Shown piece after piece: positions 1-11,290 of a DNA stretch of 64,000 bases. The notes under the pieces are model-generated. The model did no database searches, was not told the DNA's origin, and saw only the letters and a list, made by a program, of their open reading frames with translations. The position numbers were made by a program, and so were the translations under genes. The stretch is from Bisporella sp. PMI_857. Its lineage: Eukaryota; Ascomycota; Leotiomycetes; Helotiales; Helotiaceae. The DNA lies in contig JAJSPD010000019.1 in assembly GCA_021307315.1 (NCBI GenBank), positions 310,001 through 374,000 of the forward strand, read 5' to 3'. Position 1 is the first letter of the stretch; the number at the start of each line of letters is the position of its first letter.

Positions 1-1414
1 GAGGGCGCAACCCTTGCCGCCAGGACTTTGACTCCGTCTGACGAATCTCACTAGCACAGGACACCCATGGGTGTTCTTTGGGATCAAATCCGACCGCCAC
101 CGCAAATTTCATCGCATATTGTCCAAAGCGAAACTGGTAAATGTTGAGACCAATGAAGTTGTATGTATCCCTAGCACGAAAAAGCCCAACACCGTGCATT
201 GTGTGATGATTATGCCATCGCTTTTCGGGGTTTGTAGATAGCAAATCTAAGGAATTGGAATCGTGGCGGAAAGAGAAGTCATATCCTGGACTATATTGCA
301 AGCCGCTCTGTATCTGGGAAGTTTCTACGACAAGAAATATCGTCCGTAAGGGGCGGTTGAGGTCACTGCCATATGGGCGAGCAAATTCGCTCTTTATTTT
401 CTCTGAGTTTTCATAGTAGTGGCTGCGGTCATAAACATCCCCTCCAAGATTTTTTAGCGGTAAAGCAATGCCGGATTCTTGTTTACTTCCGCTGAAACAG
501 TAGAGGTCGAGGACAAGCTCTGGCGTCTCGCCAGCGCGTTGTATAGGCTCTGGGACCTTGAATTGTAGCCCTTTGTTGGTCAGGGTGAAAGTAGGATTAT
601 AAATCATCGATTGACTTGGTTCGATATCTGTAGCCTCTTCGAAATGCCTTGGGTGTGGAGCAAGCACTCCTGCTCGCCCTTCTGGCTGATTTCTCCAAGC
701 AAGGATGGTAAAATCATTTCTTCGTCTGATAATCTCTTCCTGAAGCCGAATAAATGCTCTTGCGCCTTCGCCGTATAAGAGGGGCATATTGACATCGAAA
801 ATTCCCAGTCCACAATATGCTATGTCTTCCACCCTGGTTGTCTGCCTACGACTTAACCATGACATCCTTCTGCATACCGGAATACTATCTAGCATATATC
901 TCAGGTCGCTTCCACTGCTACCAAGAACCGCTACATCAACCATGGTGATTTCGCCAAGGATGTGTCCCATCTTCTGTTTTGACCCATAGTACTGCCATAG
1001 AGAATCCAAGAAGTCAATTCTGGGCGACGCGATCAGTTCTTGCAGAGTCCAGCCTCGAGTAAACCAGCGGCACGAATGCAATTCCCCGCCTACTTTGAGA
1101 TCGCTGAGAAATACATAGCAGATTGCGGATTTCTTGTACCACTCGTACATAGAATTGATTGCCTCGGTCAGCTCTACACTACTGGATTTGTCGATGCAGC
1201 ATGTATCGATCCAAGCGTAAAGGTATTTTCCCTCCTTGGCGCGCTCACATATTTGTTTTATCTTGATCCAACCCTTCTTGCTAGTCACCCCGGCCAAAAA
1301 GTCCTGGTAAGTGACCTCTTCTTCCTCCCATGTATGGGACAGGATGGCGTAAGCTGGGATCTTGTTTCCGAAGAACTCCTCCAGCTGCATAGTCAGGCAA
1401 TTTATCAGTCTCAT
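1..1414 (-). CDS. HET-domain (heterokaryon incompatibility) protein, 3' part cut off
   Basis: An uninterrupted minus-strand frame runs from an ATG at 1414 to the window edge, about 471 codons without a stop. The N-terminus MRLINCLTMQLEEFF followed by IPAYAILSHTWEEEEV is the classic start of the HET domain. YAWIDTCCIDKSSS, AINSMYEWYKKSAICYVFLSD, RWFTRGWTLQELIA and GIFDVNMPLLYGEGARAFIRLQEEI follow in the usual order over the first ~240 residues. HET proteins mediate non-self recognition and programmed cell death after hyphal fusion; the trigger of this one cannot be told. The part after the HET domain (about residues 245-471) shows no motif I recognise. No intron is needed. The stop codon lies outside the window, so full length is unknown. 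The start was chosen because it matches where HET proteins normally begin. Confidence 0.93.
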   Translation of the reverse strand, partial: MRLINCLTMQLEEFFGNKIPAYAILSHTWEEEEVTYQDFLAGVTSKKGWIKIKQICERAKEGKYLYAWIDTCCIDKSSSVELTEAINSMYEWYKKSAICYVFLSDLKVGGELHSCRWFTRGWTLQELIASPRIDFLDSLWQYYGSKQKMGHILGEITMVDVAVLGSSGSDLRYMLDSIPVCRRMSWLSRRQTTRVEDIAYCGLGIFDVNMPLLYGEGARAFIRLQEEIIRRRNDFTILAWRNQPEGRAGVLAPHPRHFEEATDIEPSQSMIYNPTFTLTNKGLQFKVPEPIQRAGETPELVLDLYCFSGSKQESGIALPLKNLGGDVYDRSHYYENSEKIKSEFARPYGSDLNRPLRTIFLVVETSQIQSGLQYSPGYDFSFRHDSNSLDLLSTNPEKRWHNHHTMHGVGLFRARDTYNFIGLNIYQFRFGQYAMKFAVAVGFDPKEHPWVSCASEIRQTESKSWRQGLRP

Positions 1415-2881
1415 CGTGATGAAGGTACGCACTTCAAGTATTTAAAGCTACTCATGAAAGACAAGTAGACAGTTTGATTGAGATGTTGAAGGCCAGATCG
1501 GTATCGCAGACTCCTTCTCATGCACGGCGTTCTCTCAGCCTCGCTCATTGAGCCCAGGGATTGGTTGCCGCCTTCTACAGTATCTGGCTGGGCCACATCC
1601 TCCCACGCCTAGGACTTGAACGACGTCTTGCTATTATGACTTTCTCGTGTGGCTGCCTACGCAGTGCCTGATCGATGCCCGACCTTGAAGCTATTTCTTT
1701 GGTGGGATTATGGATGTGAGATGGCCACTGTGCTGTCACAGAGTATATCGCTCCCCACATTATCCTACCTTAGAAACTTTTAAGGCAAGAATGTCCGGCA
1801 TTCAGTGTAGCACAGGATAAGCAAGATCCCCGAAGTTACATGTGAGAGGGCAGAACCCTAATCACGTGCGCTGTTAAGCAACTCTCAAAATTGCCCGTAT
1901 AGAACGTCTTTCCAGATAACACACAGCCTAGGCAATAATAGGTTTCCACTTCGCCCTCTATAGGCTTGACCTAAGGCGGATTGCATTGTTTCTCACGTGA
2001 TTTATATATCCAAATGACTCAACGGGGTTGATGATGGCCGAAAATCGATTGCAGTGATAAATAGGATGGAGTAGCTTTCATAAACATGTTGAACAAGGGA
2101 ATGGAGAGCAGAGTAAAGTAGCTCATCATAAGGACAGAATGGGGAAAGAGAAATGATGTTTCTATGAAAGGGTCGGGGGAGGTATTGCAACAGAAATTCT
2201 ATTTGATTGCATATATAGCTATTGCGCAGGTTATTGAATAAGTAGTTCTTGGAGGGGCCAAATATTGTCTAGAGATTCTATGGCCCACCTCAAGTCGAGC
2301 TCACTCATCTTTCTAGCATTTCGAACTCTTCATATAAAACTCATCCTTCAACTGTCTCCTATAAGAAGCTCTTTACTTCATCCCATATGCCTTTCTAATT
2401 CACCTTCTTCCCTTCCAATCCCGCCTTAAGACTTGCCCCTCCATACTCACCGCCAAGCTGTCCTAAAGCGGAAATACACAAACAACTTCCACAGCTTTAC
2501 CTTCAACCTCACCTTTTCTCCTCCCACCGCCGAAGGGATTTGCCTCACCTTTTGCTCTTAACAATAGCAAAATAAACCCAAGTCACGCACTCGAACCGCG
2601 CTAGTCTCGCAGCCCTGCGCACAAAAAAAAGTATATCTTCCAACTCCAGATCCCTCCTCCTCTTCTCCTCTTCGACTTTTCACAACTCGACCACTACGCT
2701 CACAAACTGCAATTCTGCAATTCTGTTAGCAATATCCTTGTCGATTGACACTCTATTTCTGCTTCTCAAAGCAATTTCCTGCTTAATCATCAACTCTTTG
2801 CAATCTGCAAGCATTCACTTTTCCATCCGTGTTCTTCGATTATTTTCAAGTACACTCCCACTGTCTTTGCCCATCATCAAA
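1415..2881. other. Intergenic, divergent promoter region (HET gene / hypothetical gene)
   Basis: About 1.5 kb without a convincing gene; short frames here have no family features. From about 2400 to 2880 the plus strand is strongly pyrimidine-rich (runs of CTCCTC and TTCTCC), as is common in fungal core promoters and 5' leaders, which suits the plus-strand gene starting at 2882. Confidence 0.6.
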
Positions 2882-4706
2882 ATGGGTCAAGGATATTCCC
2901 ACCAATCGGCTGAGCCAATCGACCTCGAGATGTTCGATCGCACTGAGCATTGCGAGAAGATCGAGTCTATCAGAAATTCTCGTACACAACAGCACAAGAA
3001 AGGCGTCACCGATACACCCATCCATGATAGCACCATCGCAAAGCTGGAAGCGCAATTGGAGACATATTTGGAGTATCTGAAGGTGAGACTCCAACAGTGA
3101 CTTCACCAGTCTTCCGATAGATCCAGATCACTTTCCGTTTTTTTGGAGGCTTGTAAGACTGACCTGAGATTCAGAGCAAGACTATCTTAGAGGAGTCTCC
3201 TGCCTTGGACGGAAAGCAAGCTCTCGCTGAGGATGACAATAAGGTCGGCGATACCATCAAGACGGCGATGAAGAATGAGGCTATTTCAATTGCTATCGAG
3301 TCTTCTACTGGAAAGCGTAGCCGCGGTGAAGACAAGGGTCACAATGATATTCCCATCAAGAAGGCGAAGAAGGATGAGGATGTTCCTAAAGCCGTTAAGA
3401 ATGCAACCCTTCCTGCTACTGGCAAGCGTTCTCGTGCTGCGGATGACAATGGTATTGGCTTGACCAAGAAGGCTAAGAACGATGAGGACGTTCCTGATAC
3501 TATCAAGAACATAATGATCATATCTCTGAAGAGAACCTGTAACTTCAAGCACTACGACGTTGCATCTAAGAAGTCAAAGAACGATGGTGATGTTTCAGAT
3601 GCTATCAAGGACCGCAAAATCACTGTTCCTAAGTCCCTCAAGCGCGGCCACGACGATGATTCTACGGGTGCCTCTCCATCCAAAAAGTTCGCTTTCAACA
3701 CTGGCACACTTGCTTTCATCCCCTCTCACATCCGCAGCCGCATTCCCCTTAAGTTCAATAACCGCGAGGCGACTACAGGTGTAGTTGAGAGAAATGGCAA
3801 GATGGTTCCAATCAAAAAGATCAGCCGCGATGCCCTTGGCAATCCTCGCCGTATCAAATCGACCTCTGCTATCGTCAAATCTAGCACTGCACTAGTCCCC
3901 ACCAAGATCCCAATGAAGAAGAAACCACTCAATATTCCAGACATGCCTTCAGAGGTCCGCCTCAAGGTCTTCGAATATTACATGTCTATTAATACGGATT
4001 CCAAGAATGATGGGAAGTTCCGCGGAAGATCACCTGCTCTTATTCGTGCTCTGCGCACTAGCAAGAAGCAAGCTATGTATTTCGAAGCCATGGAGGCATT
4101 TTACAAATCCGAGCAAGTTTACACTCTGAACCAACGTAATGGATGGTCATTCTGCCAAATGAAGCCGGATATTATCCAAAAGATTAGGAAGATCGCGATT
4201 GAGATCAAGTAAGTTTTCTCCGTTCCTACGCTTGGTGATGTAGAAGAAGCTAACATTCTAGGTTTCATCATCCACCTCCAACAAAGCATCCCCACCGTAA
4301 CTGGACAATAGTTCCCAAGCCCAAGAAGATTGTCAAGCTTTACGGCAAGGCCACTAATATTGAAGAAATCGACATCTTTGGAGCTCTGGGAAGCATCAAA
4401 CTTAATACCGTCCACCCTGCTGTAGTCAGGACCTTCAAGGATTATATTGTGAACACCAACAAGCTACGTTCACTTGACGTCGACTTCCGTTTCATCGACC
4501 CCGGTGCCAGTCTCCTTGCGGATATGCGCACCGCGGTAAGCAAAGTCGATGCCCTCCTTGGAGTTGCGGGAGTGGAGAATAAAACCGAACACATGCGTCG
4601 TTTGAGGAGAAATAAGATCAACTCCGTGATCTGGAGCTGGGATGCTCCCAAGGGGGAGATCTTCAAGCAGATCACCAGACAGCGGTGGTTAGGAAACCAG
4701 CCATAG
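2882..4706 (+). CDS. Hypothetical Lys-rich nuclear-type protein with degenerate repeats
   Basis: I infer three exons, 2882-3082, 3175-4208 and 4262-4706, coding for 559 aa. Both introns have good donors (GTGAGA, GTAAGT) and YAG acceptors, and the first has a GACTGAC-like branch. The ATG at 2882 has a strong context (CAAAATGG); the frame stays open upstream but contains no earlier ATG. The protein starts MGQGYSHQ, which fits an N-myristoylation pattern (Gly2, Ser6). Residues ~75-215 hold about four diverged copies of a Lys/Asp-rich unit (GKRSR, KKAKNDEDVP, KKSKNDGDVS) that look like nuclear localisation signals. After residue ~310 the pattern IPDMPSEVRLKVFEYY resembles the F-box-like start of many fungal orphan proteins, and the C-terminus ends KQITRQRWLGNQP. 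No enzyme motif is visible and I do not know its function. Confidence 0.75.
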
Positions 4707-7700
4707 GGCTGTTATAATATTACGGGCCACGAACCGGGCATAACGCCAAAGAGCGCAGTTGATGGGCGCATCATCAATATAGCGGGGGGGCTGGCAGCAT
4801 TGCTATGTATTTTGGGCAGCGACTGGGCCTACCAGTCAACAACACGGGCCACGTACCGGGCATATGCCGAAGAGCGCAGCTGGTGGGCGCATCACCAGGG
4901 ACTAGTACGTAGAATTGTGTACTAAAGGGGGAAATTAGGAACAAGCGACTGCTCTCTTTCTTAATAATTCTAGTTAGTTAACTGCCTACACTTTTATAGA
5001 TAGAACATATCATGAATGATAGGTTTCGTAAGCATCACGAACAATGCGCCGAGTGAATAGAAATATGGATTTGCGAAGTCGCCTTCAATTCATAAAGGAA
5101 ATGGCAAGTGCCTGCCCTCGAAAGGTGATATGGGTGGAGAGTATTTGAGCAGGAAGGATGCAATAGATGAGGCTGACCGGGGACCAAAAGCAGCGACGGA
5201 CAATCTTGAAAGCCAAGTTGGTTGACTTGGCTCCTATGTTTCTCGAACAAGGCCGAAATTATTACTGAAATGTGCTGTTCGTGATGGCGAGCTCTCGCAG
5301 AGTCAAGGTTGCAGTGACGTATGAGCGGCATCGCCATCAACTTTGCATGCTATCCGACGTTGAAAGATATCTGCAGCATGGGCCTGCGAAACGACAGGAA
5401 TCATTGTGGCTTGGTGGTTCTGGGTCAAGGTAGTTGCGTGAAATGATAAATGATAAATGATAGGGATCAGTGGAAGTCCCTTATACAATGGCCTGGCACG
5501 GAGATGATGTCCTCCTAATTTTTATTTTCTTCTCTTTCTTTTTTTTGGACTGGATATCAGATGGTATTGTTAGCAGGGATGAGCAAGGCGATTCTGCGCT
5601 GTCCCTTCCCACTGGTCATTGTCAAATGTTTTATCTGGACTTATAAGGGCATCGACCGCTTCTGCGCTATAAAATTCCCAAACACATCATTTCCGTGGCA
5701 GGAGGGCTTTCTTTGTTCCGCGTATCAAAACCCAGGGCTTCTCCAAAATACATCCACTATCACCATACCGTAGCGGCTGCGCTGTCCAAGGTCAAAGCTA
5801 GCACTCGCTCGCCAGACCAATATCCTCGTAGTTGGCAATCCAACACGTGCTACAGGGGCAAATTACAGGGGATACTGTTTCTGGCGTTCGGTAGTTCAGC
5901 AGCATGGTGCTCGTGCTTAATGAACTGACTCTGGAGACGATATTTTTGGTGCCGTTTTTTCAATCTTCGCAAACACTGTAGATAAGCAGATGAGTGGTTT
6001 GTGTGGGTGGAAACGGCGCAGTAGGGGAAAGTAAGATTTACAACCGCTAGCCTAGATTAAAACCTATATGTCCTGCGCCTCAAGAAAGGACGTTACTCAG
6101 CTCGACATCGGCTGCACAGCACACAGCCAAGCGAGTTGTGTAGTGCCAGAGCAGCATCACAAATGATGCGTATCCGCTGAGGTATGTTACACAAAGATTT
6201 CAGCAGATGAATTATTGAAATCTCCATGTAGAAAGTCAGGGATGCATTATCTCTCCTACAAGACATCAATATGACATTAAAGTTCAATGGTATATCACGT
6301 TGATGAAGTGGTGGGTTCACGAAGTTAACAACACTTCGAACGTCTCGTCTGATGCAACCGCTCTATTCTCTTCGGTGGCTTTAGCTTGAAAGGCTGAAGC
6401 GCAGAACACCGTTAGTAGCTGCATAACAGTCATGCTATCAGATGCTGTCCTCCTCTGATGGCTTTTCCAGGAATCCAAGGCCAAATTCGAGATTCAAGAC
6501 CAACAAATTCCGGAAGAGTATAAGCTTGAAGAGACAGCGCTACACTTCTTCAGTTTTGCTTCTTGGACATCATCCATTTACAAAATATTGAAGATTATGA
6601 AGTGTTTGTCGGCAGGAAACTCGAGTGTCACATTAGAAAATGCTGGTAAGCAATGGCGCCTCTCTGTAAGGCGGCTTACATCCTTTTGAGCTTACCACAT
6701 AGCAACCTGTGATGGGCTATTCGGAACGATACTGACCGCTGCTTAATCACTAAATTGTTCGGCCGGGCGTTTTCCGGGGCATTCGGGCTGCTATCCGATT
6801 AGCGGAAGAGGCAATCCTTGAATGAGATTTTATATCTGAAGGTCATACGGTGTCTGGACATTTAGTGGATGTGGGTAGTATTTCGAAAAGCATTTTGTTC
6901 ATGGAATCAATCTTGCATATATCGTCCAAGGATCTGATTAGATGATGGTGGAAGGTGTAATGGATGTTGAGGTTGATGTGGACTGAGGTTAATTGTCTTA
7001 AGGTGGTGTAGTGCTGAGCTTCTTGTCAGGGGGTTCAGCAATCTTGGGGTCATCGGATATTTATTAGGAGGATCCCACTGGCCCCAGTTGGGAGGGTAAA
7101 ACCGACCAACCACAGCATAGATAATAGTAATCAACGCCAATAAGCAACAAAGACCGCCCTCAAGCCTTGAAGGGCCAACATTGAACCTTGGCACATACAA
7201 ATGCGACATACCATGGACAAGGCACCACATGTCTGATCCCGTCACACCAGATGCAGCATTTCGCACCCATCACAATTCTCTAAATTTTACCAAAAATCCG
7301 GCACACATATCTTCCCGGCTTCGGCTTCGGACTCGACATCCATCAACAGATAGAAAAAGGGGGATATCACCAGTAACCGTTACCCGCCGAGACATTCTTT
7401 GGACATCACGAGACACTCGACCATCAGCGCAAAGTACAGAATCGTCCAGAAGACGCACTTCAGGAGGGATCTGTCGTTACCCAGTCAATCATCTTGGGAA
7501 TAATATCACGATCTCGGGAGACAAAGAACGCAAGGAACACCTCACCACGGCCACAATCCCAGTGCTGAGACGACTCCAGTCCCGTGAGGTCAGAGCGAAG
7601 CTTAAGCACCACAAAATTCTTCAAGTGAAATCAAAGACCTTCAGGCTCCAGGGAGCTGTCTTCTGATAGCTACCGCTGCTTACCAACTCGGTGCTCATTT

Positions 7701-8336
7701 GCCGTTCCAGGACTACTACGGATTTGTCACCTCCGCCACTCCCGACTTGCCTGATAGAGTTTCTGATATCTAGTCTTATCTGATCATCAAATCTGAATAT
7801 CTGAAACCACACAACTATCGTGGGTCACCTAGGATGTCCCAGACGTTCGCCAGGTCCTAGCTTATATATCACATTCGGGCCTTTTTACAAATTTGAGGGT
7901 TTTCTATACTGGTAGTCAATCACGTCTGGTAAACGGAAACTGGCAAGAACTCACAACCGGCCATCTCTTGCATTGTCACCCATCTTCAAGTTCAACTGGA
8001 AATCACAGCCTTAGTTGGACTTACCTCGGACGCGAGCCATATCAGGACTTTCCTGCTACAACGATATAGATACAGGCCATTCCTTCTTCTATCCAAGATC
8101 ACTAGAGTGAAAATATTGTTGATATCGGTGATTACTGAGGGGTCGACTTAGTCCTGGATCCATATTGGCAATCAGTCTCGGTCGCAGGCATATCTTCATG
8201 GTTCCTAAAACTTGGTAGTAACATATCGCCTCACATATGCCAGCCATATTCTAGGCCTCGGACACTATTTCTTATGACCTGTGTGGTTTCACGACACTCT
8301 GTGGCTGACTTCGTGTCGGATCACCACCAAGACAAG
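4707..8336. other. Long non-coding stretch upstream of SREA
   Basis: About 3.6 kb with only short frames that lack domains and credible splice partners. It holds the direct repeat at 4723-4897 and a small inverted repeat GACTGG/CCAGTC at 4821-4837. GATA-like words are frequent near 7745-7800, including CTTATCTGATC. The last 1 kb probably contains the SREA promoter and leader. I see no transposase, LTR or tRNA. Confidence 0.5.
4723..4897. repeat. Two imperfect direct repeats, ~54 bp
   Basis: The unit starting CGGGCCACG.ACCGGGCAT and continuing GAGCGCAG.TG.TGGGCGCATCA.CA occurs at about 4723-4776 and again at about 4845-4897, roughly 122 bp apart. Both copies are clearly more GC-rich than the flanks. 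A short hairpin lies between them. The unit codes for nothing and begins 17 bp after the stop codon of the hypothetical gene. Confidence 0.75.
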
Positions 8337-10032
8337 ATGAGTGAGAGGGAAACATCGAGGCGGGAGGGAACGTTCCCTGTCCGTTCGAAACAAGACATAG
8401 AACTCGCCCAGCACTTAGTCGGTCATTCTCTCGGAGTTCGAAATAGTCCACAGACTCGTAACGAGCAAAGTTTTGATAGCAGTCCATCTCCAGCATACGA
8501 GCATGAAAGTCCTGAATCGGTGCAGACATCCACGTCAGATCAACTCCGACACTTGACACCGAGATCATCATCCTTGGAGCGGAGTCAAAGGGAGAGCTCC
8601 CAATACGACGTACCTAACATACCTCAATCTGACAACGTTCCCAGTGGACAGGTCTGCAGGTGAGTTTTACGGTTCCCGCGATCAATGAAGCATGACTAAG
8701 CCAATATAGCAATTGCAGTACAACCAGGACACCGCTGTGGCGTCGGTCACCGCAGGGATCAACCATTTGCAATGCCTGCGGCCTTTACTGGAAAGCGCGA
8801 AGTACACATCGTCCTACAAACCTCAAGAGACCGCCTTCAACGAGCACCACTTCCGGTCAACCATCCCCAGAACCACCAAGACTTTCTCCGGCACCTCTGA
8901 GGGCAGGCCAAGCAAGTCATACCGCTTCCGGAGCCACATATGTCCCAGCGGATCAAGTCGTAGGCGGTTCATGCCCTGGCGGTGGGAAGTGTAATGGTAC
9001 TGGCGGAGCAGAAGGTTGTAGCGGATGTCCAGCATTCAACAATCGAGTATCAAAAAGTGCACATATTAGCATGGTTAAGGATAGGCAAAGTTCCACACCT
9101 ACACAGTCCCAAAGTGATCAGCCCACAGACGCGCCGTCCCCAATCGATGTTGCCGCTCTGCAACTTCAATCTCAGAACACTACCGTTGTAGTGGCATGTC
9201 AAAACTGCGGAACGACTATAACCCCGCTTTGGCGCCGAGATGAAAGCGGCCATACAATTTGCAATGCTTGTGGTGCGTTTGACCTGTCCCCTTTCTCATA
9301 CATTGTATTAACACGACGGTAGGGCTATATTATAAGCTACATGGCGTGCACCGTCCAGTGACGATGAAGAAATCTGTTATCAAGCGTCGAAAACGAGTAG
9401 TGCCTGCCTCGCAAACAGCAGGATCCCTTACCGACCCCAATCGTAGCGGCTCGCCAGACTCAGATCGCCAATCTCCTCCTTCGGACGTGCCTATTGAGCG
9501 AGGGACCACGAACCCAGATGGCTCAGTCAACCTCGGTTTCCGCGGTCGTGGCCTCCCTGTGCCAGTCACCTCTAATCCTAGCAACCGTCCTCAGAATGGT
9601 TCGGACCTCCAAGCATATGCATCAAGCTCTCAGGCATACTACGACACACCACCAGACTCGCTCCACGACGACAATAGATTACCACCGATGACATCGTACC
9701 CACCACCTCGTCAGCCCTCGCATTCACCAAACAGCTTTCTCAGCCCGTCTCGTAAGCGCTCCTTCTCATCCCACGAGGGAGTCGGCTCTGATGGTCAGCC
9801 CAAACGACTGAGTTCTATCAAGAGTATCTTGAATCCTGGATTTGAGGAGGGAGAGACCGATGTGGATCCGCAACTGAGAAGGGGATATTCGAGAGCCGAG
9901 GGTGGAGGTGGTAGAGAGAAGGAGAAGGAGGATGAGAGGGCGAAGGTTGAACGGAGGGAGATGCTCCAGCGAGAAGCTGAGAGGATGAGAGAGGCACTCA
10001 AGGAGAAGGAGAGGGAGTTAGCGGAACTATAA
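8337..10032 (+). CDS. sreA: SREA-type GATA transcription factor (siderophore/iron repressor)
   Basis: Three exons, 8337-8659, 8710-9272 and 9323-10032, give 531 aa. There are two GATA zinc fingers of C-x2-C-x17-C-x2-C type: Cys107, 110, 128, 131 ([20 protein letters not shown]) and Cys271, 274, 292, 295 ([20 protein letters not shown]). Between them lies [19 protein letters not shown] (Cys196, 202, 211, 214), the iron-sensing Cys cluster that defines the SREA/SRE/Urbs1 family. Both introns split a finger and splicing restores it exactly. The basic tail [10 protein letters not shown] follows finger 2, and the last ~45 residues form a Glu/Arg/Lys coiled coil ending [10 protein letters not shown]. 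The family represses siderophore synthesis and iron uptake when iron is plentiful, acting in the nucleus on HGATAR sites. An in-frame ATG at 8274 would add 21 residues. I prefer 8337 but cannot decide from sequence. Confidence 0.95.
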
Positions 10033-11290
10033 CGATGTGGCCAAGGCCGGCATCAATAGCTAATTGGCACTTTCATCAAGCGTGAAAGAATGCTTAAGGT
10101 ATAAGAAATGCAGCAGCGACGAACTTTGGAACCGGTGTGATGAGACCAACGAGCAGGCGCATGGCAATGATATTGAGCACGGGCAATAACAAAACAGGCG
10201 CTACATGAGCGGCATTGATCGGGCGCTTGGGATTTAAATAGGCGGCCGCGTTTTGCAAAGAATGGCGTTCAGGAAGGGATGAGTTAATGGATTTATTTGC
10301 GGGGGGTAAACGAGTACGTATAAGAGCCTTTTAGGGACGAAGAAGGATAATGAGGGAAAACTACAAAATATACTAGTTCTAGCCTCTCAGACACGACTCC
10401 CCAACGAGTTTCGCGGCGAACATCATGAGTGAAAAAGCATACCGCCGGCTCCACCAGATGGAGCGGGATGTACCCGTTTAAATAACAGGAAAAATAGGGG
10501 CCCAAAAGAAAAGAGGAGATGCATGATATGCATGATATATGCAAGGGAATTCACCCCCAAAATGGGCAGCAGTTCACATGCTTAGCGGCAACCCGCAGCG
10601 CAACCTTCTTTTTTTTCCCTCCCTTCCCCCCCCCCCCCCCCGCAGCATGCGAGGGCGGATATGCAAGTAATCAGGATTCGAGATATCACATTCATAAGTT
10701 TCCCTTTATTTAAGCTTTTTTTTTTTGCTTTTGTTGTCTTTAGCGTGGTGGATCGCGAGTCGTGGGACACATGGGGGCTTCTCACTGGTGATCTTGCGAG
10801 TTTCCATTTGTAGGAGGTGGGTTTTGTCGGTTGTTTGTTGGTTTTGGGGGGGGGGGGGAGGGGATTTTGGGGATTTTGCCGCCTCGAGCGGAAAAAAGAA
10901 CTACGTGAGCTGTTCTTGGCCGTGGCAATGGAAATTCAAATGGGGAATGTGTCACGGGGAGGATGTGCGAGATGGATGGTAGTATATGTGGTTTTTGGGG
11001 TAAGGAATATATGTCATTATGTTTGATGTTGGGATCAACATTCAAACAGGCTTTGGTATACAGCAGGTAGGAAAGCCCCTGGCTTATGAAAATTCTTTGG
11101 GTTCTTTCTTCTATTCGCGACATTTGCTAGCTTTCATCGTACAGGTGCGTCTTCGTTTCGCTCGAGTTTTCGATCGAGTTATGGGGTTTGGTGGGTGGTC
11201 GTCGGTGTTTAGATGGGATGGGATCTGATTTCGGACACAACTTTGAGAAAGGCTGGTGTCCGTCTCTGAGAGGCACTGTTGATATCAGGT
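10033..11290. other. Convergent 3' region of SREA and TVP15 with homopolymer tracts
   Basis: About 1.26 kb between two convergent genes. It carries a 16-C run (10626-10641), T-runs near 10610 and 10717, and a G-rich block (10846-10872). Frames here are artefacts of the low-complexity tracts. Confidence 0.6.
10846..10872 (+). repeat. G-rich tract, possible G-quadruplex
   Basis: A run of 13 G is followed by A, GGGG, ATTTT and GGGG. With at least four G-runs and loops of one to five bases, the plus strand could fold as a quadruplex. The opposite strand is the 3' flank of TVP15, where it would read as C-rich. Confidence 0.5.

Noticed and set aside
2738..2881. 48-residue hydrophobic N-terminal extension of the orphan protein
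   Set aside because: The open frame has no ATG (a TTG at most), and the ATG at 2882 has a strong context.
7181..7666. 161-codon plus frame upstream of SREA, and a 119-codon minus frame at 6907-7266
   Set aside because: Arg/Thr/Ser-heavy, no family, no splice partner; more likely leader or spacer.
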